Assembly (NCBI RefSeq): GCF_040115645.1
Contig: NC_089550.1
Span: 3,224,001 to 3,288,000 of the forward strand
DNA from: Euwallacea fornicatus
Taxonomy: Eukaryota > Arthropoda > Insecta > Coleoptera > Curculionidae
Length of the DNA: 64,000 bases
Direction: 5' to 3'
The notes under the pieces were generated by a model. The model was given only the letters and a program-made list of their open reading frames with translations. It made no database searches and was not told the origin of the DNA. Positions 36,709-49,500 of the stretch are shown here, one piece after another. Every line of letters begins with the position of its first letter. Positions within the stretch are counted from its first letter, which is position 1. The position numbers and the translations under genes were made by a program.

Positions 36709-37355
36709 TATACAGAGGGTCCAATATGAAAAATCAGAAGATAGCATTAAAATTCTCAAATAACGTAACTATACGACATAATACATTTCTACTAATCTCT
36801 AAAGAACTACCAGTGGTACGGTCTTATGGAAATATAGCTTCATTCAACGAAAACTTCAATGTATAATCGAAACACGTCAAAACAGTTTTTGAGAGTGACG
36901 AATGTGTATAGAAATTCATCCGCTAAACTCTATCCTTGTGTGTCACAGCAACCCTTTCAAAACATTCAAATGGCACAAGGGATCATGTGATAATTCAAAT
37001 TCAAAGTCATTCAAATCTGTATTCAATGGTGTAATGCGATTCAAAACCTAACAATTAGTTTCTGAGAAAAACAGCTAAAAATTTCGCAAAAAAATGCAAT
37101 ACACGCTCAGTTAAATAGCACATAAAGAATGAAAAAATCGTTTGTTGGTATGAAATTGGTTTATTTTCGATTATCTGCTGACAAACAGTTTTTGATTAAA
37201 AAAATTAAAAATTAAAAAATCATCAAGAAATAATACATAAATAAAAGAATAAATAAATCAATCAAAATAACCAAAGACTATTTTGCTAATTTTCCAAAAA
37301 TCCCTATTTTTTAAGACAACGGCAAGTTTAACTTTTTATTGGAGCATCCTGTACA
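36709..37355. mobile_element. Inverted-terminal element (MITE candidate), about 650 bp
   Basis: The left end, tatacagagggtccaata, and the reverse complement of the right end, tgtacaggatgctccaata, agree at most positions. The interior is AT-rich and non-coding; the 87-codon frame at 36603-36866 runs across the left end and is not supported. The termini are of the same general ACAGGGTG type as the other elements in the window. Confidence 0.5.
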
Positions 37356-37495
37356 TGTTGGAGAATTCTTCCCGCTTAATTTCAAAAATTTAAAATTTGA
37401 ATGATTTACAGAAAATATTCCATTTGAATAAATCGACATAAGCCCAGGTAACCAGCCCCAATAAATCACTGCAATTCTAAAATGCCTAATTTAAA

Positions 37496-37640
37496 GGTAT
37501 GTTCCAACAAAGCGGAAACCCGATTCCGGACCGTCAGAAATAGTCAGAAATATGCGCAGTATACCGATGGGATTCCTCGCACATATTTCTGACTGCCTCT
37601 GACAAACCGCTATTGGTTTTCTCTCTTGCTAGGATATACC
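37496..37640. mobile_element. 145-bp imperfect palindrome (hairpin MITE)
   Basis: The left end, ggtatgttccaacaaagcgg, pairs with the right end ending in aggatatacc. The inner arms agtcagaaatatgcgc (37542-37557) and gcacatatttctgact (37579-37594) are inverted with one mismatch. The whole interval is a near-palindrome with a short loop around 37558-37578. No coding content. It lies about 0.7 kb upstream of the VAC14 start codon. Confidence 0.65.
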
Positions 37641-38304
37641 TCTCTCTACATTTATTGATTTCTTAAAATCTTCCCGAGCCGGTAATAATAAGAAAAAATT
37701 CCTCCCCAATCATGGTTTTCAAAATATCGATAACACACTAAATTCACCACAATATTGCAATAGAATTATTCACATGTTCAACACCCAATAAAGTTTCTCT
37801 CTTCATGAGTTGGAATATTAACCCCCATGAATACGGTTGAATATTCATCTTGCCCGGTGGCGTTACAGATGTGCAAAATATGATATGAATGTAAATATCT
37901 GGCTAATTGTTATATCAGAGTAAGTTCATCCACTCTGACAACGGCGCCGGAGGTAATCCAATTACGCAAAGGGTTCGTTAGGTCGTTTATTGCTTTGTTG
38001 TTTGCCAGTTCGATATTTAAACAAACAAATCGTAAAAATCCCTTTACTGTTGGAGTCTTAAAATACTAATTATTAATATTTTAATTTAAATAATACAGAG
38101 ACAATTATAACGACCTTGGCGGGTAAGCACGGTAATGCATCTGAACTACGATTCTCTCAGCCATGTTTCAAGAATCCAGAAATGGCACAACGACACTAAA
38201 TCAACTTCACTTAACTGACACTATTTTTTGTGGTTAAGATTCAGTGTTTAGTATTTTTTTTTATGTTTTTTTAATCTAATTTAGCTCTATTTCCGCCCCT
38301 TCTA
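37641..38304. other. Upstream region of VAC14
   Basis: This interval should contain the VAC14 promoter and 5' untranslated region. No TATA box at a convincing position and no upstream coding exon were found. Confidence 0.4.
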
Positions 38305-41300
38305 ATGTCAGATAAAGATTATGCCCCCCTCAGTGCAGCGTGTGTGCGTGCTCTTAACGACAAACTGTACGAAAAGAGGAAGGCTGCTGCCTTGGAAATT
38401 GAAAAGTAAATGTCCCTATTTTCACTACTTTAACTCACAGTTTTTTTTGTTACTTTACGATAAAAAAAAATTTCAGAATGGTTAAAGAGTTCGCTGCAGT
38501 GAACAATACCGGTCAAATTAAACGAATACTTAAAGTCCTGGGACAGGACTTTGCTTTGTCCCAGAACCCCCATGCTCGGAAAGGAGGGCTCATTGGGTTG
38601 GCAGCCATAGCTATTGCTTTAGGAAAAGTGCGTTTTCGCCAATACCTCTTAGGAATAATCTATAGGGATTAATTGCAGGACACTGGAAGCTATACAGATG
38701 AGCTAATAAAGCCTATAATAGGATGCCTATCAGATCAAGATTTGCGTGTTAGGTACTATGCTTGTGAGTCTCTGTACAATGTGGTTAAAGTGGCAAGAGG
38801 TTCGGTTTTGCCTAATTTCCCCACCATTTTCAATGCTCTGAGTAAAATTGCCACCGATTCAGATCAAAATATAAAAAATGCTTCAGAACTACTAGATCGG
38901 TTATTAAAGGTAAGCCTTTTTTAAAGCTTGAACTAAAAGTTTGAATTTTATAATGGGCTATCTTGATTGATGAGGGAGTTTGTTTAAGTGGCTTTCCTTT
39001 AAAATTAGAATATCATAGTTATAAATGAGAATGTTAATAATTGGCATAGAAATGGTTTTTGAGACCAAACTTTCTATGCTAATTCTATGCATAACTTTCC
39101 CATGAATTATATTTGCAGGATATTGTGGCTGAAAGCTCCAAATTTGATCTCGAAGGTTTCATCCCTCTTCTTCGCGAAAGAATATATACAAAAAACGCTT
39201 TTTCGCGCCAGTTTATCATATCCTGGATTTCAGTAATACACAGTGAACCTACTTTAGATCTAATAAGCTATTTACCAGAAATACTGGATGGATTATTCCG
39301 GATATTAGAAGATACCAATTCAGAGGTCAAAAAGATGTGTGAGACTGCTTTAGGAGAGTTTTTACGGAGCATTAAAGCCGACCCATCTAGAGTTAACTTT
39401 GGAGCCATGATTAATATTTTAATCAATCATGCTCAAGAGAAGAATGATGAACTAGTTCAGGTAAATTATTAAAACATTTAAGTGTTGTGTTTTATCATAT
39501 AAACTGTTTTAGTTTACGGCTATAACTTGGATAAAGGAATTTGTACAGCTCTCCGGCCCTGCAATGTTGCCATATATGTCGGGGATTTTTACTGCAATAC
39601 TGCCTTGTCTCGCTTTTGAAACGGATGCCCGGAGAAGTATCCTTCTTTATTTTAATATGTAACTTTTTCCAGTATAACCTTCATTTTCTCTAATCGGTTA
39701 TTCTTGGTGTTCCCCTATACTTATACATGGTGTTCTTAATTAGATTGGTTAATTTCAGCCATTCTGACATACATATTGTAATTAGTTTAAAATCAGAAGA
39801 AAATAGTTTTAAATCCTATTTTTGATAATTGCATCTCTGAAACTAAACTTTTACCGACCTGCTCTTATATATGAACTTTTTTGAATTAACAACCTAATAT
39901 CTGGACACCCTGTAGGTACATCTGCACATTTAAATCCTTATCTTATCTTTAAACTATTTATTCCATTACTTGTATCGCATCAACCTTCCAAATAGTTATA
40001 TTCAAGCTAAATCTCACTTCTTCGGCTTTATGTGATCATCACGTATATGTTCTACTTAAAGACAGTAAGTTTCTGTGCATATTTAATTTCCTCTGACCTT
40101 TTTTCCTTAATCTAGTGACAGACATCAAAGAAACGGCAACTGCGGTCAACTTTACGTTGATGAAGCTTATTGCTCTGCAGGACAAAGAGGTTCATGAGCA
40201 AGTGAGAACGAATGGTATGTTTTTTCAAAATTGCATGTTTCTGTTTATTGGGTTTTGGTAGATTTTAGCAGTGGTGAAATTCCTCAGGAAATTGACCTGG
40301 AATCTGTAGTTGACGTGTTAATTCAGTACCTGATGCACAATTCCATTCAAACCAAAGTGGCGGTTTTAAAATGGATTTATGATTTGTATATGAAGCTCCC
40401 AAACAAGGTTCATAAAATACGATTTCCTGAAAACAAAAAGAAAACATTATTTAAATCATCTTCAGATGGTTACATATATAGATATATTATTCCCGGCGCT
40501 GCAAAGAACGCTCTCAGATGAGGCGGACCAAGTGGTTCAACAGTGTCTAGTTGTGATCGCCGAGGTCATATCGCCTCACAAAAATAATGACCCCAAAGGT
40601 ATTCAAATCCCAAAAATGTATTCTTTGAAAAAAACATTATTTTAGAGAAAACAAAGTTCTACAACAAATTCATTGTCAGCCTTCTTTACTTATTCAACAG
40701 CGATAAACGTTTGCTAAACGAGCGCGGATCTTTTATCATCAGGTTAGTCCTAATTTTTCGAAGGTGGGGGTGTTTTTAATATAGCTGGTCAAAATTTGGT
40801 TAAACACTGATTTAATGTAAATATTTACAATTCAGGCAATTATGTGTACTCTTGAGCGCCGAAGACATCTACACTACAGTAGCAGAAATCCTCCTAAATG
40901 AAACGAATCTCAAGTTTGCAAGTCTCATGGTGGACCACTTGAACATGATTCTTCTCACCTCTTCTGAGTTGTTTGAGCTCAGAAACAGACTTAAAGATTT
41001 ATCGGTTCAACAAAATAAACAACTTTTTCTGTGTCTTTATAGAACGTGGTGTCACAATCCGGTGGCTACTGTAGCTTTGTGTTTGCTTACCCAGAGCTAC
41101 AGTCACGTGTGTGATCTCATAAAATTATTGTATCCTTTTTGACGATTGATTATCAAACATTATAATATATAAGAGTTTTATTCCTTAATAAATCTTTTTA
41201 GTGCCAGTATTGAAGTAACTGTAGATTTCTTAATGGAAATCGACAAATTAATTCAGCTAATTGAGTCTCCAATTTTTGCATGTAAGTTATGATCGATAAT

Positions 41301-41936
41301 TAAATGTGCAATTTTTTTTTTGTATAGATTTAAGGTTGGAATTACTGGAAGTACCTTGTGATAAATACTTAGTTAGAGCGCTGTATGGATTGCTGATGTT
41401 GTTGCCTCAAACCGAAGCTTTTACGATACTTAAAAATAGGTTAAGTTGTATCCCTAGTCTTCAGCTGCAGTTGGACGAAAAGTTAGTATAGTTAAATTTG
41501 CCCTTTTCAATATTCTTGAGTTTAGTTCATGTTAGACATCGGAAATATTGACGACTAGCACAAATGCGTATAGCCAACTTGTTTCTATTTAATTATTATG
41601 ATTAGACGGTGATTTAATATGAACTAAAAAAAAACTCCCTAGGCTTTTGTGAATAAAACTTTAGTTTCTTTTAACTTGCCTCTAAATCAATTCAAATTTG
41701 AATCACTTGGAGAATTGTTTTCCTTACTGGAACATCTTATAAATACGTTTCCTAAAGTAAAAAATTCCTATTGTAGGTCGAACTCTAGGACTAAACCGAA
41801 AACAACCATAGATTTTCAAGCACTCTTACAGAACTTTATCAAAGTTCAAGAGAACCACAAAGAGTACAAAAAAGTTAACAGAACCAAGGATATATTGACA
41901 TTTATTGATAAAGATGGTACCAACGATGATACGTAG
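38305..41936 (+). CDS. VAC14: VAC14 homologue, PIKfyve complex scaffold
   Basis: Thirteen exons: 38305-38405, 38477-38627, 38679-38909, 39119-39460, 39513-39636, 40116-40214, 40262-40407, 40466-40598, 40646-40742, 40836-41129, 41202-41281, 41328-41485, 41643-41936. They give 749 aa in frame, close to the family length of about 780. Conserved blocks include YAPLSAACVRALNDKLYEKR, NPHARKGGLIGLAAIAIALG, DQDLRVRYYACESLYNVVKV, YRTWCHNPVATVALCLLTQ and ALYGLLMLLPQTEAF. The N-terminal half is HEAT-repeat helices; the C-terminal block is the VAC14-specific domain. VAC14 holds PIKfyve and FIG4 together to control PI(3,5)P2 on endolysosomes. The exon 12 donor is taken as GTATAG at 41486, because the nearer GTTAGT at 41482 would lead straight into a stop. 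AATAAA lies at 42087-42092. Confidence 0.96.
39722..39915. mobile_element. Small inverted-terminal element inside VAC14 intron 5
   Basis: ttatacatggtgttctta at the left and ggacaccctgtaggta at the right are imperfect inverted ends of the ACAGGGTGTCC type found elsewhere in the window. They bound about 190 bp of AT-rich DNA. The intron (39637-40115) is the longest of the gene, which fits an insertion. Confidence 0.45.
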
Positions 41937-42387
41937 TAAACCATGTTTACAATGAGGTTTATGGGGAAAAGTTTATATTTTAGTAAGATTCGTTTTACAC
42001 CAGTTTTATTATAATAGAGAAATGAACCTTTATATATTAGTTTATATTTATTGTGAGTCGTAACCTGTACACATTCCTTTATCTATAATAAATTGTTACC
42101 AATTTATACAATTTTTATTTTTGATTACAGGTATCTGATTTTATGGAAACGAGCATTTTGAATAATATGCATTGTTTTTACTATTTTACAAGTGATACGT
42201 ACGTTAACATTAACAATAAGTAAACATTTTAGTGAAATACCTTTATACATTATTAGCGAAACTCGAGATAACTCCATTTAATCGTTCTCAACTCGTTCGC
42301 AAACAATCACTGAAATTGTCTAATCTAGAGATTAGTTTTGTTTCCAATTTTTGGTTTATTGGTGCTTATTTTAAGTCTATCAAAACA

Positions 42388-43074
42388 ATGGCTGACGCGA
42401 CAATAAACCGGAGGAAATCTCAACTTTTCTTGACTCAGATTTCTCCAGTTTACGATACGTATGATGAAGTTGTCAGGAAAAAACTTAAAAGAGGGAAGTT
42501 CCCTTTAACGAAAACTGGCATCTTCAAAATGAGTAGCCTGGTAAGCTTTTGTAGTGATGAACCGTAAAAATGTAATAATATTGAGTTGTGTATAAGTGCT
42601 TTCAGATGGGGAGTTTGGTTTCTTGGTCAGTGTTGGGTCAACAGTGCAGCAATTTACGTGTTTTTTATTCCAGTCTCAGCAGTATTGGTCTAGGTTTCAT
42701 AGGACAATTGCTGTTTTTCATTTTTTTTTCTTTAGGATGGACCGTGAAAGATCCAGGATCATGGATTAATTGGGTATAATACCTACTTCTAAAGTATTTT
42801 ACTAGAGAAAAATGTTAGAAATATGGTTTTCCAGGATATAGCTTTCAATAGCTTAGTGTCCTTACTCACCATCATAACTTCTATAGTTTCATTGAAGATT
42901 TGCGAAATCTCTAAAGGCTCTCACTTGTCCGAAGCTTTAGCCTTATGTGGGGCTAGTTTCAGCATTTGTGGCTGTGTTGCCCTATTCCTGCTCTATCGTT
43001 ACGTTGAAGACCCGGAAGACCAGAAGAAGGCTGCAAAACCTAGACCCGATCCTAGGAAATCTCTTTTTGCTTAA
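42388..43074 (+). CDS. Small multi-pass membrane protein, MARVEL-like
   Basis: Three exons (42388-42540, 42606-42773, 42835-43074), all phase 0, give 186 aa. The N-terminal 50 residues are polar and basic. Hydrophobic segments follow: MGSLVSWSVLGQQC (weak, after FPLTKTGIFKM), SSIGLGFIGQLLFFIFFSLG, NSLVSLLTIITSIVSL and ALCGASFSICGCVALFLLYR. A short charged tail ends PRPDPRKSLFA. Four helices with short termini and the FPLTKTGI-K lead-in are reminiscent of MARVEL-domain proteins, but I do not recognise a named orthologue. The start is the ATG in aaaacaatg, 451 bp after the VAC14 stop on the same strand. A candidate AATAAA is at 43202-43207. Coding status is well supported by frame continuity and splice sites; the family is not. 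Confidence 0.8.
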
Positions 43075-43207
43075 TTATTTTGTTACACAAAAAATATATA
43101 AAAAATGAACTTATTAATTAGACGAGATATTTGTTCAAAATCACACATATATGTACTAATTTGCGATATAATTATTGTTACACAATGTAGCACATAATAT
43201 GAATAAA

Positions 43208-45228
43208 AAATCATATGAATGGCTCCACAAAGCAGTTATACGGGCGATAAAATCTAACCGGCGATTGGTGCTCTTGAATCTACTACGTTCCTGTTTCGCG
43301 GCTAAAGGCACGAAAACACTTTCGCTGCTTTCCCATCTCCCTAGTCAAAACCGAGTTTATAAAGGCGCAAACCCGCTTTGATAGTCTTAAGTGTAACAAG
43401 ACTATCTTAAGTGTCTTTGATTGGATTACGTACACTTAAAAGTGACTACTTTGTGGGGTTTGTTGAATAAATGTAAGTAGTTTTGTTTACATAAAAATAT
43501 AAATAATTTTTGGTTTGGATAATGAAAATTAAGAAATACCTGAGAATCTGATTGTGCTACTGGGGTAAGACCCTATACAGAGTGATTCACGGTCGGTGGT
43601 AGGGGAGCCATTAACTGGAAACTGCATACAAGGTCTTTCTGAACATTTGCGGATATAAATATTGCTTTACCAACCTAAAATATTCTCAACAATGCGACGT
43701 TATCGATTGTATAAAAAAGAAGTACAAGCTCCAATATATTAAATAGGACCCTCTATAGATCATTTCATTTTTAGGTTGGTTATTTTTTAAAATCATTTCT
43801 GCTTTCTATTTTCTATACCTAGCGCTAACGTTTTTCGAAATTTTAATTAAAGTTATTAATTATGTGTTCAAAATAAGGCCCTAAAATCTCCGTTGCAACG
43901 AGATTTGAAATCACACAAAGACGAAAATTTTGGAACTTATTTCGGAAAATTGATACTATTTCGGCCTCACCTTAAACTTGTCAAAGTGCGTATTTTTAAA
44001 TAACTATCCTGTATATTATCAAAATGACCTATAGATTTCAATCACTTCAAAATGCGTACGTTAAAAACTCATTCCTGACCCTCTGGTTTTCATTTGCACC
44101 AATCTACGAATGTTAGTTAGCACAATTCCACTTTACGATTTACTGGTGTGATGTAAGCTTATTCGTTTATTTCATCCCACACGTAAAAATCTAGTGCACT
44201 AACAAGGAAATTGGGGAATGCAAAAAGTAGCCGACAAAGGTGATTCGAGGATTGTTTAGAAAGGAAGGGATTCAACGGGACATTTCAATATACCATTGGA
44301 GGGGGGCCAACTATGCTAAAATGTCTCCTTTGGCCCGGAGAATTCTGACGCATACTGTTACTAAAGAGTGGGCGTATACCGGGAGTCAAGTATGACTGCT
44401 TAAGGAGGGGGGGATCTTCTACGCGCCACTACTTTTCATATGTATTCCATAGAGTGACCCAATTGCGTAAATTTTCTAAATATTTTCAAAATGATTGGTA
44501 ATAATGACTGTTTTTTCAACATCAATGGGCTTAATAAATGAGAAAACACAGCTGTACGTGAATAATTGCTCTTTAAATTACACTTTCAATGGTTCTTGTG
44601 ATATTTGCAAATGATATATAATAAATCAGATAAAAAGCAACGACTAAGTATATTATAGTGATGCAATCTTGCATCGCCCAACTGCTGTTAGTTTTATTCG
44701 AAATATATAATAAATAATAATACAGACAACGCTCTCGTTTTCAGCATATCATTTAATCAAAACCAACTTGCATAATACGCTTAACTAACTAGAGGACTGA
44801 TTCAGTAGGTACTATCTAGATTGAAGCGTGACTTTTCATGTAATAAGCCCTTATCTTAATCACTTTTAGCACGGTTCATTAGTTCATCTGTCCTAAAATT
44901 CTTTACTTAATGAAGCAGTAAAAATTTTTTTATTTAACTCTCACTTTCTTCGGTGCAACATGCTAACCAGAAGCTGTCTGTTTAGCATGATACACATTCA
45001 GCGTAATTATTTCACGCACTTGCACTTTCTCATGTAATGCTGGTTGGCTTGAAGGAAATTGGAGGCGAGGTCAATAAAACATAACAAGTTTGATATACAT
45101 AAGAAATCAATTTCGCATGAGAGCAATTTACATAGAAATTTGCTCCTTTTTGCTATGGTTGATAACCAGTTATTATGTAATATTAACGTTATGCGAATTG
45201 GTACAGAATGTGGATGAAATGTTTTTAG
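43208..45228. other. Intergenic region with a possible inverted-terminal element
   Basis: No gene. Between about 43574 and 44015 the left end tatacagagtgattcac and the right end taactatcctgtatatta form weak inverted termini of the type seen elsewhere in the window. This may be another degenerate element copy. The remainder up to 45228 is AT-rich upstream sequence of the next gene. Confidence 0.4.
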
Positions 45229-46035
45229 ATGAGCCGATGGATCCAGCTAATGATACTAACCGCAGCTATGGGCTTCACAAAAGCAGCAAGTTTTATGCGA
45301 GTGGTAGTAATGGCTGGACTCGGTTTAGCAGGTCTCTGGATGCTCCACACTCTGGCTCAGGACTTCAATTCAATAATGCAAGGAGGTTTTGGCAGCGGTG
45401 GCGGTGGAGATCACGGAACAAGCAAACTATTCAATAATAACAACGGTAAATAGATAACATTTTAACTCGATTTTATTCGTAAAGCGATTATTGTATAGGG
45501 GAATCATCTGATCCAATCAAAGTCTTTAAACGTTCAATTGAAGAAAGACAGCCCCAAATCAACTGGGAGTTGGTGATAAAAAGAGATCCGGCAAGTTGTG
45601 CTAGAAGTTTCATCTGTCAATTAGCCGCATCAAAGGACCACGAGCTGGTATATGAAGAAAAAATGATTTTGCATTTAACAGAGTAAGTTTTAGTAGGTAC
45701 TTTGAGCTGTTTTTTAAACTCAGAGATATTTTTTTAACTTATAACTGATATTTTTCGGAAATTAGTCATTAAATTCTCCAAGTTTTACACATTCCTTAAG
45801 AACTTTACCAACTCAACAAAAGGTTCTTACTGTTTTGTTCACGGAGATGGTGAATTCGTCTATTTGTTTTAGGGCAGCGGCAAATAACCAAACCTGGGCT
45901 GGCAAACAACTGCAAGACGCCCTGAAGAATGGACACTCCATCAATTATTCTCACGAATGCATGAAAATCTATAGATTCTGCCCTTATACGAAGAGGATGA
46001 TGATGGCCCTACTTAGGATCTTCGGAAACCGATAG
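45229..46035 (+). CDS. Small cysteine-containing secreted or membrane protein, unknown
   Basis: Three exons (45229-45445, 45499-45682, 45873-46035) give 187 aa in frame. The N-terminus has hydrophobic stretches (MSRWIQLMILTAAMGF; MRVVVMAGLGLAGLWML), consistent with a signal peptide or anchor. A Gly/Asn-rich linker follows, then a possible basic cleavage context (FKRS). The C-terminal domain has paired cysteines: DPASCARSFICQLAA in exon 2, and HECMKIYRFCPYT in exon 3. This layout resembles small arthropod extracellular proteins with four conserved cysteines in a C-x(n)-C pair arrangement, but I cannot name the family. The ATG at 45229 is chosen because the overlapping frame from 45090 does not splice into the downstream exons. 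AATAAA is at 46148-46153. Confidence 0.82.
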
Positions 46036-46269
46036 TGATGTATATTATTGTATATATATCATAATAGAACATGTAAATTATATAGAAATTAGACTTGTAA
46101 ATATATGTAACTAGCTATGATTTAATGATGCAGCCGTTCATTATGTAAATAAACATTTTTGGTTTTATTTTAAGGAAGTGAATAGAATTTCAGGCATACG
46201 TACGTATATGACTTAATACCTTCACGTTTATTAAAAAAAGTGCGACTTACTTCAAATCCCTTTTTGCTG

Positions 46270-46296
46270 TAAAATAAATAAATAAATAAATAAATT
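46270..46296. repeat. AAAT microsatellite
   Basis: About six aaat/taaa units in the convergent 3' spacer between the cysteine-containing gene and MARS1. Confidence 0.9.
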
Positions 46297-46548
46297 ACAT
46301 AGAAAGGCCTGTTTTATAATTTCTTATTAATACTTTAGATTATTTTGCCTAACTTTCACTAGGAGGGCGGCGAAGTCGATTGCCAGAAAAATGGGCTTAT
46401 GCAATAGAACCGCTTTCTTTAAGGGGTCAGCAGATGATTGGATTTTCAATGATAGCTCTGTTCTTTAATTACTTTTCAGGTTCCTTAAGTCATTTGCTGC
46501 AAATTTTATTAAACTGTGAGTCAAATCCGAAAAATTTGTAGTTCAAAA

Positions 46549-49500
46549 TTACCTCTTTTGTGTTTTCTTTTTTTCATTTTTTGCACCATTAAGAACGTTA
46601 TTGCTATCGGCAGATTTGTTCTTTTTCTCAGATTTACTAGGATCGACACCCATGATAGCAACTAGTTGTTTTTTAAGGGCCAAAAGTTTGTTTACTTCAG
46701 GCTGCCAAATGGACTTGTCGACGCCACTCTCTTTGAGTTTTCTCACCACAAAACCCTTAAGAATTTTCTATATAGAGTTATTCGGCACAATTAACTCTAA
46801 AAAAAAGCAAAATTTACCTGTTTGGCAACGGCCTCCTCCAACATCTCAGGATCCACATTTCCATTACACACACTCCAACTTGAGGAAATCTCTTCTTTTG
46901 GAGGAGATTTTCTTGACTCCTGGGTACCCGCAAATTTCTTCTTGTATTCTTCAATTAGTTCTGGTTCAATTTTGGTAAATAATGGCTGTGGATCTCCAAT
47001 TTGATGGCCACAGGGCAACAAATTTACAATTTCAATGTTCCTTTAATTCTCCAGTTGTAATCACACGTGTCAGAAGGATATAACGAAAACTTACTCAGGG
47101 TTTAAGACGAAATCCGTGCAATTTAGTTGGGATTTTAATTGAGCGCTAGTTTCCGGCATGTAGGGTTGTAGCAGAGTGGCAAGAAGGCAGGCTAAATTGG
47201 CGCATACTCCTACCACTGTGCCTCCCCTTAGTCTAGGAAAAATGAATTTTTATATTGGTTTTAACGGATTGATTTTAATGTGAAGATTCTGCGTTTTTCA
47301 TTGCTATTAAAAACCCAAAATAAGGGCAAACTTTTTACCTCAATAGAAGTTAATTCAGACTTTCTTTGAATTTAATAAGTTTGATAAATCCTGATTGCAG
47401 AAGGCAGTGATATTACAACGAAAATTTTGATCGTAAAATTACTGACCATACTAAAAATATTCCTTACCGTCCAGCATCACCTTCCTTCATCCGGACCCAT
47501 GGCTGGTTGACTTGCATATATTGATTTCCTTGCCTGGAAATGGCCAAAATATGTCTTATTCCATCTCTCAAACGACACTTTTCCAATGCTGCGATATATC
47601 CTTTCAGTTCTCTAGTGCATAAAGCCAAAACTATATAATCTTCCGCGGTGAGATCCATTTGAGGGATCGTTTTGTTGAAATTGTTTTTAAGAAAGATTAA
47701 TGCCCTATAATTTTCAATTTATAAAATAAAAAAAAAAACAAACAGAGCTTCCGTACCTATTAATAAAATTTCCAAGATTGTTGAGTAATTCGGAGTTATT
47801 TTTTGTAGCCAAGTCGCTCCAACTAAAGCTGGAATCTTGGGCCTCAGGACGCACATACAAAAGGTAGAACCTCCAAACATCGCTGGGAATTTTGGTATCT
47901 CTCGCATCATTACCAAACACCCCTATACCTCTGGATTTAGAAAATTTTCCATCCTCATAATTTAAATATTCTATAATGTCCACATTTGTTGAACTGTCCA
48001 AATAGCTTAGAAAAATAAAGCACCTGTGGCCATAATATGGGAAACAGTAATATAATTCCTGTTGGCTCCTAGCAGCATTGCAGGGAACAAGATGGCATGA
48101 AAAGGTACGTTATCTTTTGCCATAAATTGATATAAATTGACTTTGGTTTCTTGAGTTGGACGCCACCATTTTTCGTAGTCAGAAGTATACGCCTTGCTTA
48201 TGGACAAATACCCAATGGGAGCATCGAACCAGACGTAAAACACCTGTATTGAAGGGAAAATTGAAAAATGTGGAAGAATTTTAGGGCATTAGTTGTTTCC
48301 GATTCGCCCTATGTCACTAACCTACGCATATAAAAAATTAGTGAATAAGAACTGGTTACCTTGTTTCTAAACCCATCCAAAGGTACTGAAACTCCCCATT
48401 TAAGGTCTCGAGTGATACATCGAGGTTTCAGACCTTCTCTGAGCCAGGTTTTCGCTATTACATCCGCATTGTGAGTCCAGCCAGGACTAGACTGTTTTAT
48501 CCAGTGGTGGAGCAATGGCTCCAGCTTTAGAACAAATATAATTATAAATAATTATTAAAAAAATTAGTATGTCACCTTAGGTAAATCAATGAAAAACTGA
48601 CTGGATGATTTCAATTTCGGAGTATTTCCGCAAATCTTGCACTTGGGATTCTTTAGCTCGACTGCATTAACCAATTTCCCGCACCCGTCACATTGGTCTC
48701 CCCTAGCATCCACATAGTTGCACCCAATATTGGGACACCCTCCTTCAACAAACCGATCTGCTAGATATCGATTGCACGTTTCACAATGGAGTTGATCTAC
48801 TGATTGAGTGAACATGAATCCGTTGTGGTCGAGTTGCAGAAACAAATCTTGGGCCAATCTAAATAATGTACTTTGTCTTTGTCTGCTTAGAAGACTTAAA
48901 AAAAAACTCACTCTGTTTGAAAAGGGGCAGAAGTGCGTCCAAAAGCATCAAAACTAATGTTGAACCATTGGTAAATTTCTTCATGGATTTTGAAATATTT
49001 GTCGCATATTGCTTGACAAGACAAGCCTTCTTCTAATGCTTTAGTTTCGGTGGCAGTCCCATACTCATCAGTACCACAAATATACAAGGTGTTCTTGTTA
49101 CACAGGCGTGAAAACCTGGCGAAAACATCTGCAGACAACACACAACCAATAATGTTCCCCAAATGTGGAACATTGTTCACATATGGCAAGGAAGAGGTTA
49201 TTAGAATGTTTTTTTCTCCTGACTGAGGAAGCCTACAGTATTACCTGGTAAATAAAATTCTGCATAATCCATTTGAAAACTTACACGATTTTTGGTTGAA
49301 TTTTAAGTTTAGGTAAGGAACCTGGCAATTTCTTCCAAGCTTTCTCTGCTGATTGCAACTCTTCTGCACTCACAGATTCAATCTCATGTTTAGGGGACTC
49401 TTTTTCTTGTAAGGTAGTATGAGGGAGTTGTTCTTGGACATCTGAGGTGTGAGGAGCTAAATACTTGGAGCTTTGGAATAAGACTTGATATGACAAAGAG

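Noticed and set aside
45090..45437. 115-codon frame starting upstream of the four-cysteine gene
   Set aside because: It is in a different frame from the spliced 187-aa model, which continues through two further exons in phase.
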